Assembly: GCA_963730555.1 (NCBI GenBank)
Contig: CAVSSS010000011.1
Span: forward strand, 348,751 to 412,750
Length of the DNA stretch: 64,000 bases
Source of the DNA: Roseiarcus sp963730555
GTDB lineage: Bacteria > Pseudomonadota > Alphaproteobacteria > Rhizobiales > Beijerinckiaceae
Direction: 5' to 3'
Below are positions 36,273 through 44,883 of the stretch, piece after piece. Numbering within the stretch: the stretch's first letter is position 1; each line of letters opens with the position of its first letter. The notes below the pieces were generated by a model, which searched no databases, had not been told where the DNA came from, and was given only the letters and a program-made list of their open reading frames with translations. The position numbers and the translations under genes are program-made.

Positions 36273-37400
36273 ATGCCGAAATCATACCTTGTAGCCGGAA
36301 GCCTAATGGCTTCCACGGCGCTGACGGGACTGAGCGTCACCAGCGCGCAGGCCGACGACGACGCCTACATGAAAGCGGCCAAGGATTACATCGCCCAGGC
36401 GACCGCGCCGGTGACGAAATGGGACGGCCCGACCACGGGCCCGAAAGCGCAGGGCAAGAAGCTGGTGATTTATGTCTCCACCGATCAGCGCAACGGCGGC
36501 GCGCAAGGCGTCGGCGACGGCGCGGCCGAAGCCGCGAAGGCACTCGGCTGGGAGTTCCGCATTCTCGACGGTCAGGGGTCAGTCCCGGGACGCACGTCGG
36601 CGATGACCCAGGCCATCGCGCTCAAGCCCGACGGCATCATTCTCGGCAGCCCCGACGCTGTCGAGCAGGCGCCGACGATCGAGGAAGCGGTCAAGGCGGG
36701 GATCAAAGTCGTTGGCTGGCACTCAGGTCCGGCGCCTGGAAAGATCGTGGCGAATCCCAACGTCTTCACCAACATCACCACCGACCCGAATGAAGTCGCC
36801 AAGGCTTCCGCCCTTTACGCAGTGGTCGATTCAAACGGGAAGGCTGGCGTGATCCTCTTCACCGACAGCATCTACGGGATCGCCACCGCCAAAACGAATG
36901 CGGAAAAGGCCGCGATCGAAGGTTGCTCCGGCTGCAAGGTGCTGGCGATCGAGGACACTCCGATCGGCGACCTTGCCAACCGAATGCCGCAACTGACGAC
37001 CTCGCTGTTGTCGAAGTATGGCAAGGCGTGGACCTATTCGATCGCCGTCAATGACCTCTATTTCGACTTCTCCGCTCCGTCGCTGCAGTCGGCGGGCGTT
37101 GATCCGGCGACCGGCTATCCGCGGCAGATTTCCGCGGGCGACGGATCGGTGCCGGCCTTCGAGCGCATTCGCGGCAAACAGTTCCAGCTCGCGACAGTGG
37201 CCGAGCCGCTTCACCTCCACGGTTGGCAAACGATCGACGAATTGAATCGCGCTTTCGCCGGTCAGCCCCCGAGCGACTACGTGGCCCACGTCCACCTGTT
37301 CATCAACGCCAATATCGACAAGGACGGCGGCGCGCACAACATTTACGATCCCGGCAACGGTTACAAGGAACACTACAAGGCGATCTGGGGCGTGAAGTAA
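36273..37400 (+). CDS. Periplasmic sugar-type binding protein
   Basis: A 375-aa exported protein. Signal peptide at residues 1-26 (KSYLVAGSLMASTALTGL, then cleavage after SAQA). The mature part is a PBP type 1-like fold: KKLVIYVSTDQRNGGAQGVG, DGIILGSPDAVEQAPTIEEA and GIKVVGWHSGPAPGKI, with a later CSGCKVLAIEDTPIGDL. An AAGGGAGG ribosome site precedes the ATG. It is the last transporter gene of the operon and is followed 135 bp later by two LVIVD proteins on the same strand. Confidence 0.88.
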   Translation: MPKSYLVAGSLMASTALTGLSVTSAQADDDAYMKAAKDYIAQATAPVTKWDGPTTGPKAQGKKLVIYVSTDQRNGGAQGVGDGAAEAAKALGWEFRILDGQGSVPGRTSAMTQAIALKPDGIILGSPDAVEQAPTIEEAVKAGIKVVGWHSGPAPGKIVANPNVFTNITTDPNEVAKASALYAVVDSNGKAGVILFTDSIYGIATAKTNAEKAAIEGCSGCKVLAIEDTPIGDLANRMPQLTTSLLSKYGKAWTYSIAVNDLYFDFSAPSLQSAGVDPATGYPRQISAGDGSVPAFERIRGKQFQLATVAEPLHLHGWQTIDELNRAFAGQPPSDYVAHVHLFINANIDKDGGAHNIYDPGNGYKEHYKAIWGVK

Positions 37401-37535
37401 TCGCCGGACCGGCATGTTCCAACGAGGGGCGGCGCCTCGTGCGTCGCCCCTCACGCGCTCGCCACTCGCCCGACGCCTCGAACGCGCGGGAACGCCGCTG
37501 AGTTCTTCAAACAGGTACGACACGGAGACGCAACC

Positions 37536-38792
37536 ATGGCCAACACGACGCTTCCCACGCCCGACTACGCGACCAAAAATGTGCGCCTCGTCGGCTACAG
37601 CGATCAGGGCGGTCGGTCGGACGGCGTGCAGATCATGGTGCATCGCGGCTACGCCTATATCGGCCACATTTTTTCCAAGGGCTTCTCCGTCGTCGACGTG
37701 CGCGATCCCGCCCATCCCAAATACGTGAAGCATGTCGCCGCGCCGCCCAATACCTGGACGCTTCATCTGCAGGCCTACGACGATCTTCTGCTGGTCATTC
37801 ATAACAAGGACATGTTCGCTCAAGCCGAGCTTGCCGACGAGAAGGCCTATTACAAGGGCTCTGTCGATCATCACGCGAAGCCCGAAGCCGCCACCCGAAA
37901 CTGGTCGGCCGGCATGGCGGTCTATGACCTTTCGAAACCCGAGGATCCCAAGCAGATCGGTTTCATGCCCGTCGAGGGAACGGGTCTGCATCGCCTGTGG
38001 TATGTGGGCGGGCGTTGGGCCTACGCTTCGGCGCTGCTCGACGGTTTCTCCGACTACATCCTCATCACCATCGACATGGCGGACCCGAAGAAGCCGGTCC
38101 TGGCGGGGAAGTACTGGCTGCCGGGCATGAATGTGGCGGCCGGCGAGAAAGCGAACTGGCCGACCAAGAACGGTCGCTTCGGGCTCCATCACGCCATCAT
38201 CCACGACGACATCGCCTATTGCAGCTGGCGCGACGCCTGCCTCGCCGTCGTCGACGTCAAGGACAAGGCCAATCCGAAACTCCTCGTCCACAAAGTCTGG
38301 GCGCCGCCGTTCGGCGGCGGCACGCATAACGCGCTGCCGCTGCCCAAGCGCAATCTGCTCGTCGTCGTCGACGAGACGGTGCTCGACAATCAGGAGGACG
38401 GCTTCAAGCCGATCTGGATCTTCGATAACCAGGTGAAGGCCAACCCGATCAGCATCTCGACCTTCCCTGAGCCGGCGGACAAGGACTATCTCAAGGTCGG
38501 CGGTCATTTCGGGCCGCACAACGTCCACGAAAATCGGCCGGGCAGCTTCGTCAGCGAGGAATTGATCTTCTCCACTTATCAGAACGCGGGGTTGCGCGTG
38601 TACGACATCAAGGACCAGTTCCGGCCAAAGGAGGTGGCCGCCTTCGTGCCACCGCCGCCCGCGAACTGGGTCGACCCGCGGCCGAATCGCCCGATCGTCC
38701 TGCATTCGGCTGACGTGTTCGTCGACAAGAACGCGCTCTGCTACGTCACGGACTTCAACGCCGGCCTTTACATCGTCGAATACAAGGGCTGA
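37536..38792 (+). CDS. LVIVD-repeat beta-propeller protein, copy 1
   Basis: A 418-aa protein made of LVIVD-type repeats (SVVDVRDPAHPK, AVYDLSKPEDPK, VTIDMADPKKP-like, AVVDVKDKANPK, RVYDIKDQFRPK), each ending in a blade-like strand-turn. This predicts a beta-propeller. Conserved His clusters occur at GTGLHRLWYVGG, RFGLHHAI, GGGTHNALPLP, GGHFGPHNVHENRPGSF and IVLHSADVFVD, which suggests a metal or ligand site at the propeller centre. No signal peptide is seen. It is followed 8 bp later by a close paralogue, and an ABC transporter precedes it. Function unknown; some LVIVD/SBP56-like propellers are metalloenzymes, but that is analogy. Confidence 0.78.
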   Translation: MANTTLPTPDYATKNVRLVGYSDQGGRSDGVQIMVHRGYAYIGHIFSKGFSVVDVRDPAHPKYVKHVAAPPNTWTLHLQAYDDLLLVIHNKDMFAQAELADEKAYYKGSVDHHAKPEAATRNWSAGMAVYDLSKPEDPKQIGFMPVEGTGLHRLWYVGGRWAYASALLDGFSDYILITIDMADPKKPVLAGKYWLPGMNVAAGEKANWPTKNGRFGLHHAIIHDDIAYCSWRDACLAVVDVKDKANPKLLVHKVWAPPFGGGTHNALPLPKRNLLVVVDETVLDNQEDGFKPIWIFDNQVKANPISISTFPEPADKDYLKVGGHFGPHNVHENRPGSFVSEELIFSTYQNAGLRVYDIKDQFRPKEVAAFVPPPPANWVDPRPNRPIVLHSADVFVDKNALCYVTDFNAGLYIVEYKG

Positions 38793-38800
38793 GCGCGCCG

Positions 38801-40060
38801 ATGACCGCGGCCGAACAGCTCAAACCGAGCTACGCCAGGAACATGCGCCTGATCGGGCATTCCGATCAGGCCGGCCGTTCCGACGGCCAGCAGATCATGG
38901 TGCGGAACGGCTACGCCTATATCGGCCACGTCTGCTCGAAGGGCTTTTCGGTCATCGACGTGCGCGATCCCGCCAAGCCCGAGGCCGTCGCCTATGTCCA
39001 GAACCCTCCCAATACATGGAGCCTGCACTTGCAGGTCCACGACGATCTGCTGCTGCTCGTCCATGGCCGCGATATGTTCTCTCAAGCCGAGATGGCCGAC
39101 GAGCGCAACTACTATAAGCCCCAGTCCGGCTCGCATGGCGCGCATGTCTCCGACAGCACGCGCGACTGGTCGGCGGGAATGGCGGTGTTCGACATTTCCA
39201 AGCCCACGGCGCCGCGCCAGATCGGCTTCATGGCCGTAGAGGGCGCCGGGCTTCATCGCATCTGGTATGTCGGCGGCCGCTGGGCCTACGCGTCAGCGAT
39301 GATCGATGGTTTTTCCGACTACATTCTCGTCACCATCGACATGGCTGACCCGACCAAGCCGGAGATCGTCGGCCGCTATTGGCTGCCTGGCATGAATCTC
39401 GCGGCGGGCGAGAAGGCCGATTGGCCGCTGGAACGCGGCCGTTACGGCCTCCACCATGCGGTCGTCGCCGAAGCCATCGCCTATTGCGCCTGGCGCGACG
39501 GCTGCCTGGCGAGCGTCGACGTGTCCGACAAGGCCCATCCGAAGCTCATCGTCCATCGCGTTTGGTCGCCGCCGTTTGGCGGCGGAACGCACAATTGCCT
39601 GCCCCTGCCAGACAGAAATCTGCTCATCGTTCTCGACGAAGCGGTGCTCGACAACATGGAGGACGGCTTCAAGCCGATCTGGGTGTTCGACAACCAGGTC
39701 AAGTCGAACCCGATCAGCATTTCGACCTTCCCGTTGCCGAACGACCGGGACTATGTCGCGGTCGGTGGCCATTTCGGCCCGCACAACATCCACGAGAACC
39801 GGCCCGGCTCATTCCAGAGCTCGAGGCTGATCTTCGCCACCTATCAGAACGCTGGCGTCAGGGTCTATGACATCGCCGATCCCTTCAGGCCGGTCGAAGT
39901 GGGCGCTTGCGTGCCGCCCGCCCCGAAGAAGCTTGTCGATCCGCGGCCGAACCGGCCAATCGTGCTGCATTCGGCCGACGTCTTCGTCGACAAGAATGGG
40001 CTCTGCTACTGCACCGATTGGAGCGGCGCCGGGCTCTCCATCATGGAGTATCTTGGCTGA
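38801..40060 (+). CDS. LVIVD-repeat beta-propeller protein, copy 2
   Basis: A 419-aa paralogue of the preceding gene. Large parts align closely (IWYVGGRWAYASAMIDGFSD, PPFGGGTHNCLPLP, GGHFGPHNIHENRPGSF), and all the His clusters of copy 1 are kept. A few surface segments differ, such as SHGAHVSDSTRDWSAGM against DHHAKPEAATRNWSAGM. Tandem retention of two diverged copies with the same putative centre suggests a heteromer or two related substrates. It begins with ATG at 38801, 8 bp after copy 1, and closes the operon. Confidence 0.78.
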   Translation: MTAAEQLKPSYARNMRLIGHSDQAGRSDGQQIMVRNGYAYIGHVCSKGFSVIDVRDPAKPEAVAYVQNPPNTWSLHLQVHDDLLLLVHGRDMFSQAEMADERNYYKPQSGSHGAHVSDSTRDWSAGMAVFDISKPTAPRQIGFMAVEGAGLHRIWYVGGRWAYASAMIDGFSDYILVTIDMADPTKPEIVGRYWLPGMNLAAGEKADWPLERGRYGLHHAVVAEAIAYCAWRDGCLASVDVSDKAHPKLIVHRVWSPPFGGGTHNCLPLPDRNLLIVLDEAVLDNMEDGFKPIWVFDNQVKSNPISISTFPLPNDRDYVAVGGHFGPHNIHENRPGSFQSSRLIFATYQNAGVRVYDIADPFRPVEVGACVPPAPKKLVDPRPNRPIVLHSADVFVDKNGLCYCTDWSGAGLSIMEYLG

Positions 40061-40160
40061 TCGTCGACGGCCCCGAACTGGTCCAAGCCCATCCGGGCGC
40101 GGTTCGGCCCCGGCGGCCCAGCACACCGATGCAACCGAGCGCAACCAGGCAAAAGCAAAT

Positions 40161-40210
40161 AAACGGACATAAACGCACATAAATGCACACTAATGCACAT
40201 AAACGGTAGT
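40161..40210. repeat. Five tandem 10-bp repeats
   Basis: Five consecutive 10-bp units of the type AAACGCACAT at 40161-40210, with one to three differences each. The last unit runs into the stem-loop at the head of the 240-bp repeat copy A. The 10-bp period places every unit on the same helix face. Protein-binding iterons or slippage are both possible. Confidence 0.7.
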
Positions 40211-40435
40211 AAAACAGCTTTCATTTACTAGCGTTTATTTTTCCGAATCGGAACTTTTCAAAGGGTTACGGCCGAAAAAAATCAAACTTCTCCTCCCTTC
40301 TCAACTCGCGTCCGGGTTGTGGGCGCAACGTTTCAAACAGCCGCGGCCTCGCCTCTGCTCGCCCGCCTTCCAGCCAAGCGCGAATCGATTCCGCCATTGA
40401 GAATATGTATAGCGCACATTTCTGATTTTGGCAAG
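40201..40435 (+). repeat. 240-bp dispersed repeat, copy A
   Basis: Starts with a hairpin AAACGGTAGTAAA / TTTACTAGCGTTT (40201-40213 and 40224-40236, one mismatch). It continues with TTCCGAATCGGAACTTTTCA, a GGGTTACGGCCGA segment, GGTTGTGGGCGCAACGTTTC, a CCGCCATTGAGAAT block and AGCGCACATTTCTGATTTTG, ending near 40435. The inverted copy at 42374-42620 matches all of these in the same order. A diverged form occurs at 50385-50592. Minus-strand reading gives a short open frame (see findings). Confidence 0.75.
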
Positions 40436-40486
40436 AGAATTCGCGGCCCTTGTCGCGATAGCTGTTGTTTTCGGGAATTTCCACCC

Positions 40487-40535
40487 CCGGCCGTCATGGC
40501 CGGCCTTGTGCTGCCTTGTGCCGGCCATCCACGGG
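40487..40535. repeat. GC-rich palindromic repeat 1
   Basis: ATGGCCGG (40495-40502) pairs with CCGGCCAT (40521-40528), flanked by CGTC and CCACG. This is the common extragenic palindrome form of many Hyphomicrobiales genomes, in which a GGCCGG motif folds on itself. Non-coding. Confidence 0.6.
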
Positions 40536-40612
40536 TTACCACTGGCGATGTCTTGCAATATTGAGAAATATCGCGTTGGATCAATATCTTATCCATGATG
40601 TGACGGTGTTCT

Positions 40613-40660
40613 CGTGGATGGCCGGGTCAACCCCCGGATCAGAGTCCGGGGGCATGACGC
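40613..40660. repeat. GC-rich palindromic repeat 2
   Basis: Perfect stem CCCCCGGA (40631-40638) / TCCGGGGG (40645-40652) with a 6-bp loop, preceded by GATGGCCGGGTCAA and followed by CATGACG. Shares its flanks and stem with repeat 3. Confidence 0.7.
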
Positions 40661-40763
40661 CAAAGATTGATCGCTCGGGTTCCCGAGGCGTCGCCAACAG
40701 CTGTCGCGATAAGAGCCAAATTCGGGCGGGGGCGATGTCGCACTCGGCATTGAGACGGCCCCG

Positions 40764-40813
40764 CGTCGATGGCCGGGACACCCCCGGATCACAGTCCGGG
40801 GGCGGCCATGACA
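40764..40813. repeat. GC-rich palindromic repeat 3
   Basis: Same stem CCCCCGGA / TCCGGGGG (40781-40788 and 40795-40802) with flanks GATGGCCGGGACA and GGCCATGACAG. Near-identical to repeat 2, about 150 bp away and in the same orientation. Confidence 0.7.
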
Positions 40814-41129
40814 GTGGAGCGCAAAGGGGCTACCGACAGCTCTTATGTTCGGGGTCAAGGGGGAAGGCGCGTTTGCCCGTCCGCCGGCGAGAGAGCCGTC
40901 GGCGAGAATAGGCCAAAGCTGCGCGGAGGTGGGAGCGGAGCCTTAAGACGACGGTTGATCAGACTCTTATCCGCGGGTTGGCTACCGCCTTCCGTGTCTT
41001 CGTCTCGGGGCTTTCCTCGGTCTAACGACGGGCGTCGGGCATGGCCCGGCCACAGAGCTGTCGCCGGGAGTTCCCCACCTTTTAGCTCCGCTCCCGACGC
41101 TGCGCAGCGGAATGGAAGCGTGTTTTCTC
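40814..41129. other. Non-coding stretch before the IS110 pseudogene
   Basis: No gene is supported. The small open frames lack homology. It lies downstream of the IS110-type transposase (minus strand) and may include the non-coding right end of that element. I could not fix the element boundary. Confidence 0.35.
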
Positions 41130-42239
41130 TTATGCGGGAGCGACCTTTTGTCCGATCGCCCACAAGAAAGCGGCCATCTCGCGGGCGATCGCCGCCGCGA
41201 CGACCGGCGGCTTCTTGCCGGCGGCGCTGAGCCGACGATAGCGGGCGCACAGGCGGACCTGCGCCTTCCAGGCGATGTCGCGCACCGGCTTGGGCAGCTT
41301 CTCCAGCCGGGCCCTCAAGGTCTCGCTCACTCGGGCGGGATAGCGATAGGTCCAGGCCGCCTCGATGAGCGCCCGCCGCGCCCGCCGATTGCCGGCCAGG
41401 GTGAGGCCCTTGCGGCGGATCGTATCGCCGGTCGAGCGCTCCGCCGCAACCAGGCCAAGGAAAGACATCAGCCGCCTTGGCGTGTCGAACCGGCGCACAT
41501 CGCCGATCTCGGCGGCAAAGGTCGCTGCGACGAGAAACGAGACGCCGCGCATCGCCTGATAAGCCTCGACCACCGGCGCCATCGACCAGTCCGGGGCGAT
41601 GAGGGCGAGCTGCTGCTCAAGCCGGCGCAGGCGCTAAACAGCGTCTTCGATCGCGTCGATGGCGCCCTGAAAGACAATCTGCTGGGCGGCATGCTCGAAT
41701 GTCTGGCCGGCCAGCCAGCGCCGATGCGCCAGCGTCCAATGGCCTCTTCCGCTATAGATCCGGCTGTGCCTGAGCAGAAAGGACAGCAACTGCTGGCGCT
41801 TGCGGCGAAGATCGTTCGCCCCCGCCTCGCGGGCGCGCACAAGATCGCGCACCGCCTCATGTGCGGGATCGGGCGCCCACACGCCCGTCAGTTCGCCGGC
41901 CCGATAAAGCCGCGCCAGCGTGACCGCGTCGCGCCGGTTCGTCTTCACCCGCTCGCCCGCTCGTTTCGGGATCAGCGTCGGAGCGACCCCCATGCAGTCG
42001 TGGCCGAGCGCTTGAATCTGACGATAAAGCCCATATCCCGTCGGCCCGGCCTCGAAGCAGACATGCAGCCGATCGTGTCGCTCCGCCAATCGCTTGATCG
42101 TCCGCGCGATCGGCAAGGCGCTGTTCTCGACTTCGCCGAGAAACCGGACCTCCCCGGTCCGGCCGCCTTCCGCAATCGCCGCCGCGTGCTTTGTCTTGGC
42201 GACGTCGAAAGCCACGAAAGCTTCGCGATACTTTCCCAT
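41130..42239 (-). pseudogene. IS110-family transposase with premature stop
   Basis: The N-terminal DEDD catalytic domain is present (AFDVAKTKHAAAIAEGG, CFEAGPTGYGLYRQIQALGH, IPKRAGERVKTNRRDAVTLA, the last with the typical DA pair). The frame is cut by TAG at 41634-41636, then continues in the same frame (RLRRLEQQL, APVVEAYQAMRGVSFLVAAT, DTPRRLMSFLGLVAAERSTG) to 41130. A CAG-to-TAG change is the simplest cause. Start at the ATG at 42239; the frame upstream is not family-like. The element lies between two inverted copies of the 240-bp repeat. Confidence 0.85.
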
Positions 42240-42373
42240 GGTCCGCCCTGCGTGCATGAGGCTCGGCTCGGGCCCTGCCCGAGCAACCCTCGTTTCTCTA
42301 CGGCACGAAAGGGCGGGCCACCGGCTCAAGCCCCGCGAACATGACGTCTAGCGCGGTAAGGGCTCCAACATTT

Positions 42374-42620
42374 CCTTGCAAAAAACAGAAATGTGCGCTA
42401 CACAGATTCTCATTGGCGGAATCGATCCGCGCTTGGCCGCAGCCGAGCGAGGAGAAAGGGGCCGTAGGCTGTTTGAAATGTTCGCCCACAACCGACGCTC
42501 GAGTCGAGACGAGGGGAGGGAATTTTGCATTTGAATCGGCCGTAACCCATTGAAAAGTCCTGATTCGAAAAAATAAACGCCAGTAAATGAAAGCTATTTT
42601 GCTAACACTTACTAGCGTTT
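42374..42620 (-). repeat. 240-bp dispersed repeat, copy B (inverted)
   Basis: Reverse-complement of copy A with about three quarters of positions matching by eye. The hairpin (AAACGCTAGTAA with a partner TTACTGGCGTTT) lies at the right end. The TTCGAATCAGGACTTTTCA segment, GTTGTGGGCGAACATTTC, CCGCCAATGAGAAT and AGCGCACATTTCTG follow toward the left. Together with copy A it brackets the IS110-type pseudogene. Confidence 0.75.
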
Positions 42621-42701
42621 GGGCGGATTTTGTTAGCGCTTGCTTGCAGCGAATTCGCGCCACGGTTGTATCCATAGCCTCGCGTGGGATCGGTCAAGCG
42701 G

Positions 42702-43580
42702 ATGGGGATCGTTCCGATCAACTATCGCCACGCCTTTCATGCCGGCAATTTCGCCGACGTGCTCAAGCACGCCGTTCTGGCCCGCGTCCTCGTTTATCTG
42801 ACCCGAAAGGAAAGCCCGTTCCGTTTCATCGACACCCATGCTGGGGTCGGCCGATACGATCTCAAAAGCGAAGAGGCGAAACGCTCGCGGGAATGGCGGG
42901 GCGGAATCGCGCGCGTTCTCATGGCGCGCTCGCCCGCCCCGGTCGCCGAGCTCTTGCGCCCCTATCTGCAAGCCGTCGGACCATACGACGCCGAGGGGCG
43001 GCCACTTTCCTACCCGGGGTCGCCGGCCATCGCGCAGAGCCTCATGCGGCCGCAGGATCGCATCGCCCTCTGCGAAGCGAACCCGGACGAACGCGAGGCG
43101 TTGATCGCCGCGCTCGGGCGCGGTGCGCGGCTCAGCATCGTCGGCGCGGACGGCTATGTCGCCCTCAACGCCTACTTGCCGCCCAAGGAGCGGCGCGGGA
43201 TCGTCTTGATCGACCCGCCGTTCGAGGCGCCCGACGAAGCCGACGCGGTCAAGCGAGCGCTCAAGCGCGCTTTGCGCAAATGGCCGACCGGAACTTACAT
43301 CGCCTGGCGCCCAATCCGCGAGGCTCAAGGAGACGCCCGTTTCCTCAATTCGGTCGCCGCCCTCGGGGCGCCAAACATCCTGCGGCTCGAACTGGACGTG
43401 GGCCGTGGGCCGATCGGCGCGCACGGACAGGAGCCGCTCGCGCGCGCAGGGCTTCTCATCGTCAATCCGCCGCATACGCTCATCGACGAAGCCCGGACGC
43501 TTCTACCGTGGCTAGCGCAAACCCTCGGTCGTAACGGAGGCGGAAAGCACCTCTGCGTTTGGTTGACCGAGCCGAACTGA
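42702..43580 (+). CDS. rlmJ: 23S rRNA (adenine2030-N6)-methyltransferase RlmJ
   Basis: A 292-aa methyltransferase. The N-terminal NYRHAFHAGNFADVLKHAVL (residues 5-24) is the RlmJ signature. SAM-binding FIDTHAGVGRYDL follows. The catalytic motif IV is LIDPPFEAPDEAD (Asp-Pro-Pro-Phe in place of Asp-Pro-Pro-Tyr). It modifies A2030 in 23S rRNA. The start at 42702 is preferred to the GTG at 42684 because the shorter form fits the family. No strong ribosome site is seen. It begins about 80 bp after repeat copy B. Confidence 0.9.
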   Translation: MGIVPINYRHAFHAGNFADVLKHAVLARVLVYLTRKESPFRFIDTHAGVGRYDLKSEEAKRSREWRGGIARVLMARSPAPVAELLRPYLQAVGPYDAEGRPLSYPGSPAIAQSLMRPQDRIALCEANPDEREALIAALGRGARLSIVGADGYVALNAYLPPKERRGIVLIDPPFEAPDEADAVKRALKRALRKWPTGTYIAWRPIREAQGDARFLNSVAALGAPNILRLELDVGRGPIGAHGQEPLARAGLLIVNPPHTLIDEARTLLPWLAQTLGRNGGGKHLCVWLTEPN

Positions 43581-43697
43581 GGGCGCCTGCACAGGGCTTG
43601 CCCGCGTCGGCTGCATCGGTTTATGTGTGAACCATTGCGCGGATCGGAGGCCGGCGCCGGCAGTAAGCGCCGTTTCGACTGATCCCCGGGGGCTTCG

Positions 43698-44660
43698 ATG
43701 GTGCTGCCGAACATTCTTAAAGACAAGCTCAGGCTGCCTGTCGTCGGCGCGCCGCTGTTCATCGTCTCCCACCCAGCCTTGGTGATCGCCCAGTGCAAGG
43801 CGGGAATCGTCGGCGCTTTTCCCGCGCTCAACGCACGGCCGGTTTCCCAGCTCGACGAATGGCTGCATGAAATCACCGAAGCGCTGGCCGCCCATGACCG
43901 CGCACATCCGGAACGCCCCGCCGCGCCGTTCGCGGTCAACCAGATCGTCCACAAGTCCAACGCGCGGCTCGAGGACGATATGGCGCTGACGGTCAAGTGG
44001 AAGGCGCCGCTCGTCATTACGTCGCTCGGAGCGCGCGAGGATGTCAATTCGGCGGTGCACGGATATGGCGGGATCACGCTGCACGACATCATCAACAACC
44101 GCTTCGCGCACAAGGCGATCGAGAAAGGCGCCGACGGCCTGATCGCGGTCGCGGCAGGCGCCGGCGGTCACGCTGGTTCGATTTCGCCCTTCGCGCTGAT
44201 TCAGGATCTTCGCGCCTGGTTCGACGGACCTCTTCTGCTGTCGGGCGCGATCGCGACCGGTCGGGCCGTTCTTGCCGCGCAGGTGATGGGCGCGGATCTC
44301 GCTTATATCGGCTCGGCCTTTGTCGCCACGCCCGAGGCGCGGGCGATCGATGAATATAAGCAGGCGATCGTCAACGGCGACGCTTCCGACATCGTCGGGT
44401 CCACCTATTTCACCGGCGTTTTCGGCAATTATCTGAAGCCGTCTATCGTCAAGTCCGGTCTCGACCCGGATAGCCTGCCTAAGGGCGAGGCCAGGGCGAT
44501 GAACTTCGCCTCCAGTGGCTCGTCGGGGGCCAAGGCGTGGCGAGACATCTGGGGAAGCGGCCAAGGCATCGGCGCGGTCAAGTCGGTGCAGCCGGTGGCC
44601 GAACTCGTCGCGCGGCTTGAGCGGGAATACGCCGAGGCAAGGAATCGCGTCTGCGCTTGA
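43698..44660 (+). CDS. Nitronate monooxygenase / 2-nitropropane dioxygenase-type flavoenzyme
   Basis: A 320-aa FMN TIM-barrel protein. Typical segments are LRLPVVGAPLFIVSHPALVI at the N-terminus, PLVITSLGAREDVNSAVHGY, IEKGADGLIAVAAGAGGHAG (the FMN-phosphate-binding glycines and a conserved His near residue 155) and LLLSGAIATGRAVLAAQVMG. Family enzymes oxidise alkyl nitronates or reduce quinones/enoyl substrates; specificity is not shown. Single gene, with 117 bp to rlmJ and 223 bp to dnaB. Confidence 0.85.
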   Translation: MVLPNILKDKLRLPVVGAPLFIVSHPALVIAQCKAGIVGAFPALNARPVSQLDEWLHEITEALAAHDRAHPERPAAPFAVNQIVHKSNARLEDDMALTVKWKAPLVITSLGAREDVNSAVHGYGGITLHDIINNRFAHKAIEKGADGLIAVAAGAGGHAGSISPFALIQDLRAWFDGPLLLSGAIATGRAVLAAQVMGADLAYIGSAFVATPEARAIDEYKQAIVNGDASDIVGSTYFTGVFGNYLKPSIVKSGLDPDSLPKGEARAMNFASSGSSGAKAWRDIWGSGQGIGAVKSVQPVAELVARLEREYAEARNRVCA

Positions 44661-44883
44661 GACCGTGTTGGGTGGACGCGGGACGTCGTCAAGATGACAT
44701 CGCGATTCTCCCCGCTGTTCTTTTTCATCACTCCTCGCTGCCTTCGCACTGGCGGCCTGACTCGTTCGGGAGCAAGGGTGACTCCGTATCGCCGCAGTCC
44801 GCGGATAGGCTGCGCGCCGTGTCGCTGATTCGCGTTCCCTGCGTTCGCCTCACCCTCAAGCCGCGAAAGATGCGACCATCGCC

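Noticed and set aside
36831..38705. Minus-strand 624-codon open frame across the binding protein and first LVIVD gene
   Set aside because: Antisense shadow in GC-rich sequence, with no domain and no ribosome site. Both plus-strand genes are well supported.
40161..40210. CRISPR array
   Set aside because: Units are 10 bp with no spacers, and no cas genes are near.
40465..41250. Several open frames of 80-150 codons between the LVIVD genes and the IS110 pseudogene
   Set aside because: They run through palindromic repeats and give translations typical of such repeats, without ribosome sites.
23726..41636. Readthrough or recoding (selenocysteine, pyrrolysine) at the TAA in the metallo-hydrolase and the TAG in the IS110 transposase
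   Set aside because: TAA is not used for recoding, and the TAG stands at a position where the IS110 family pattern suggests Gln. No insertion-element signal is apparent.
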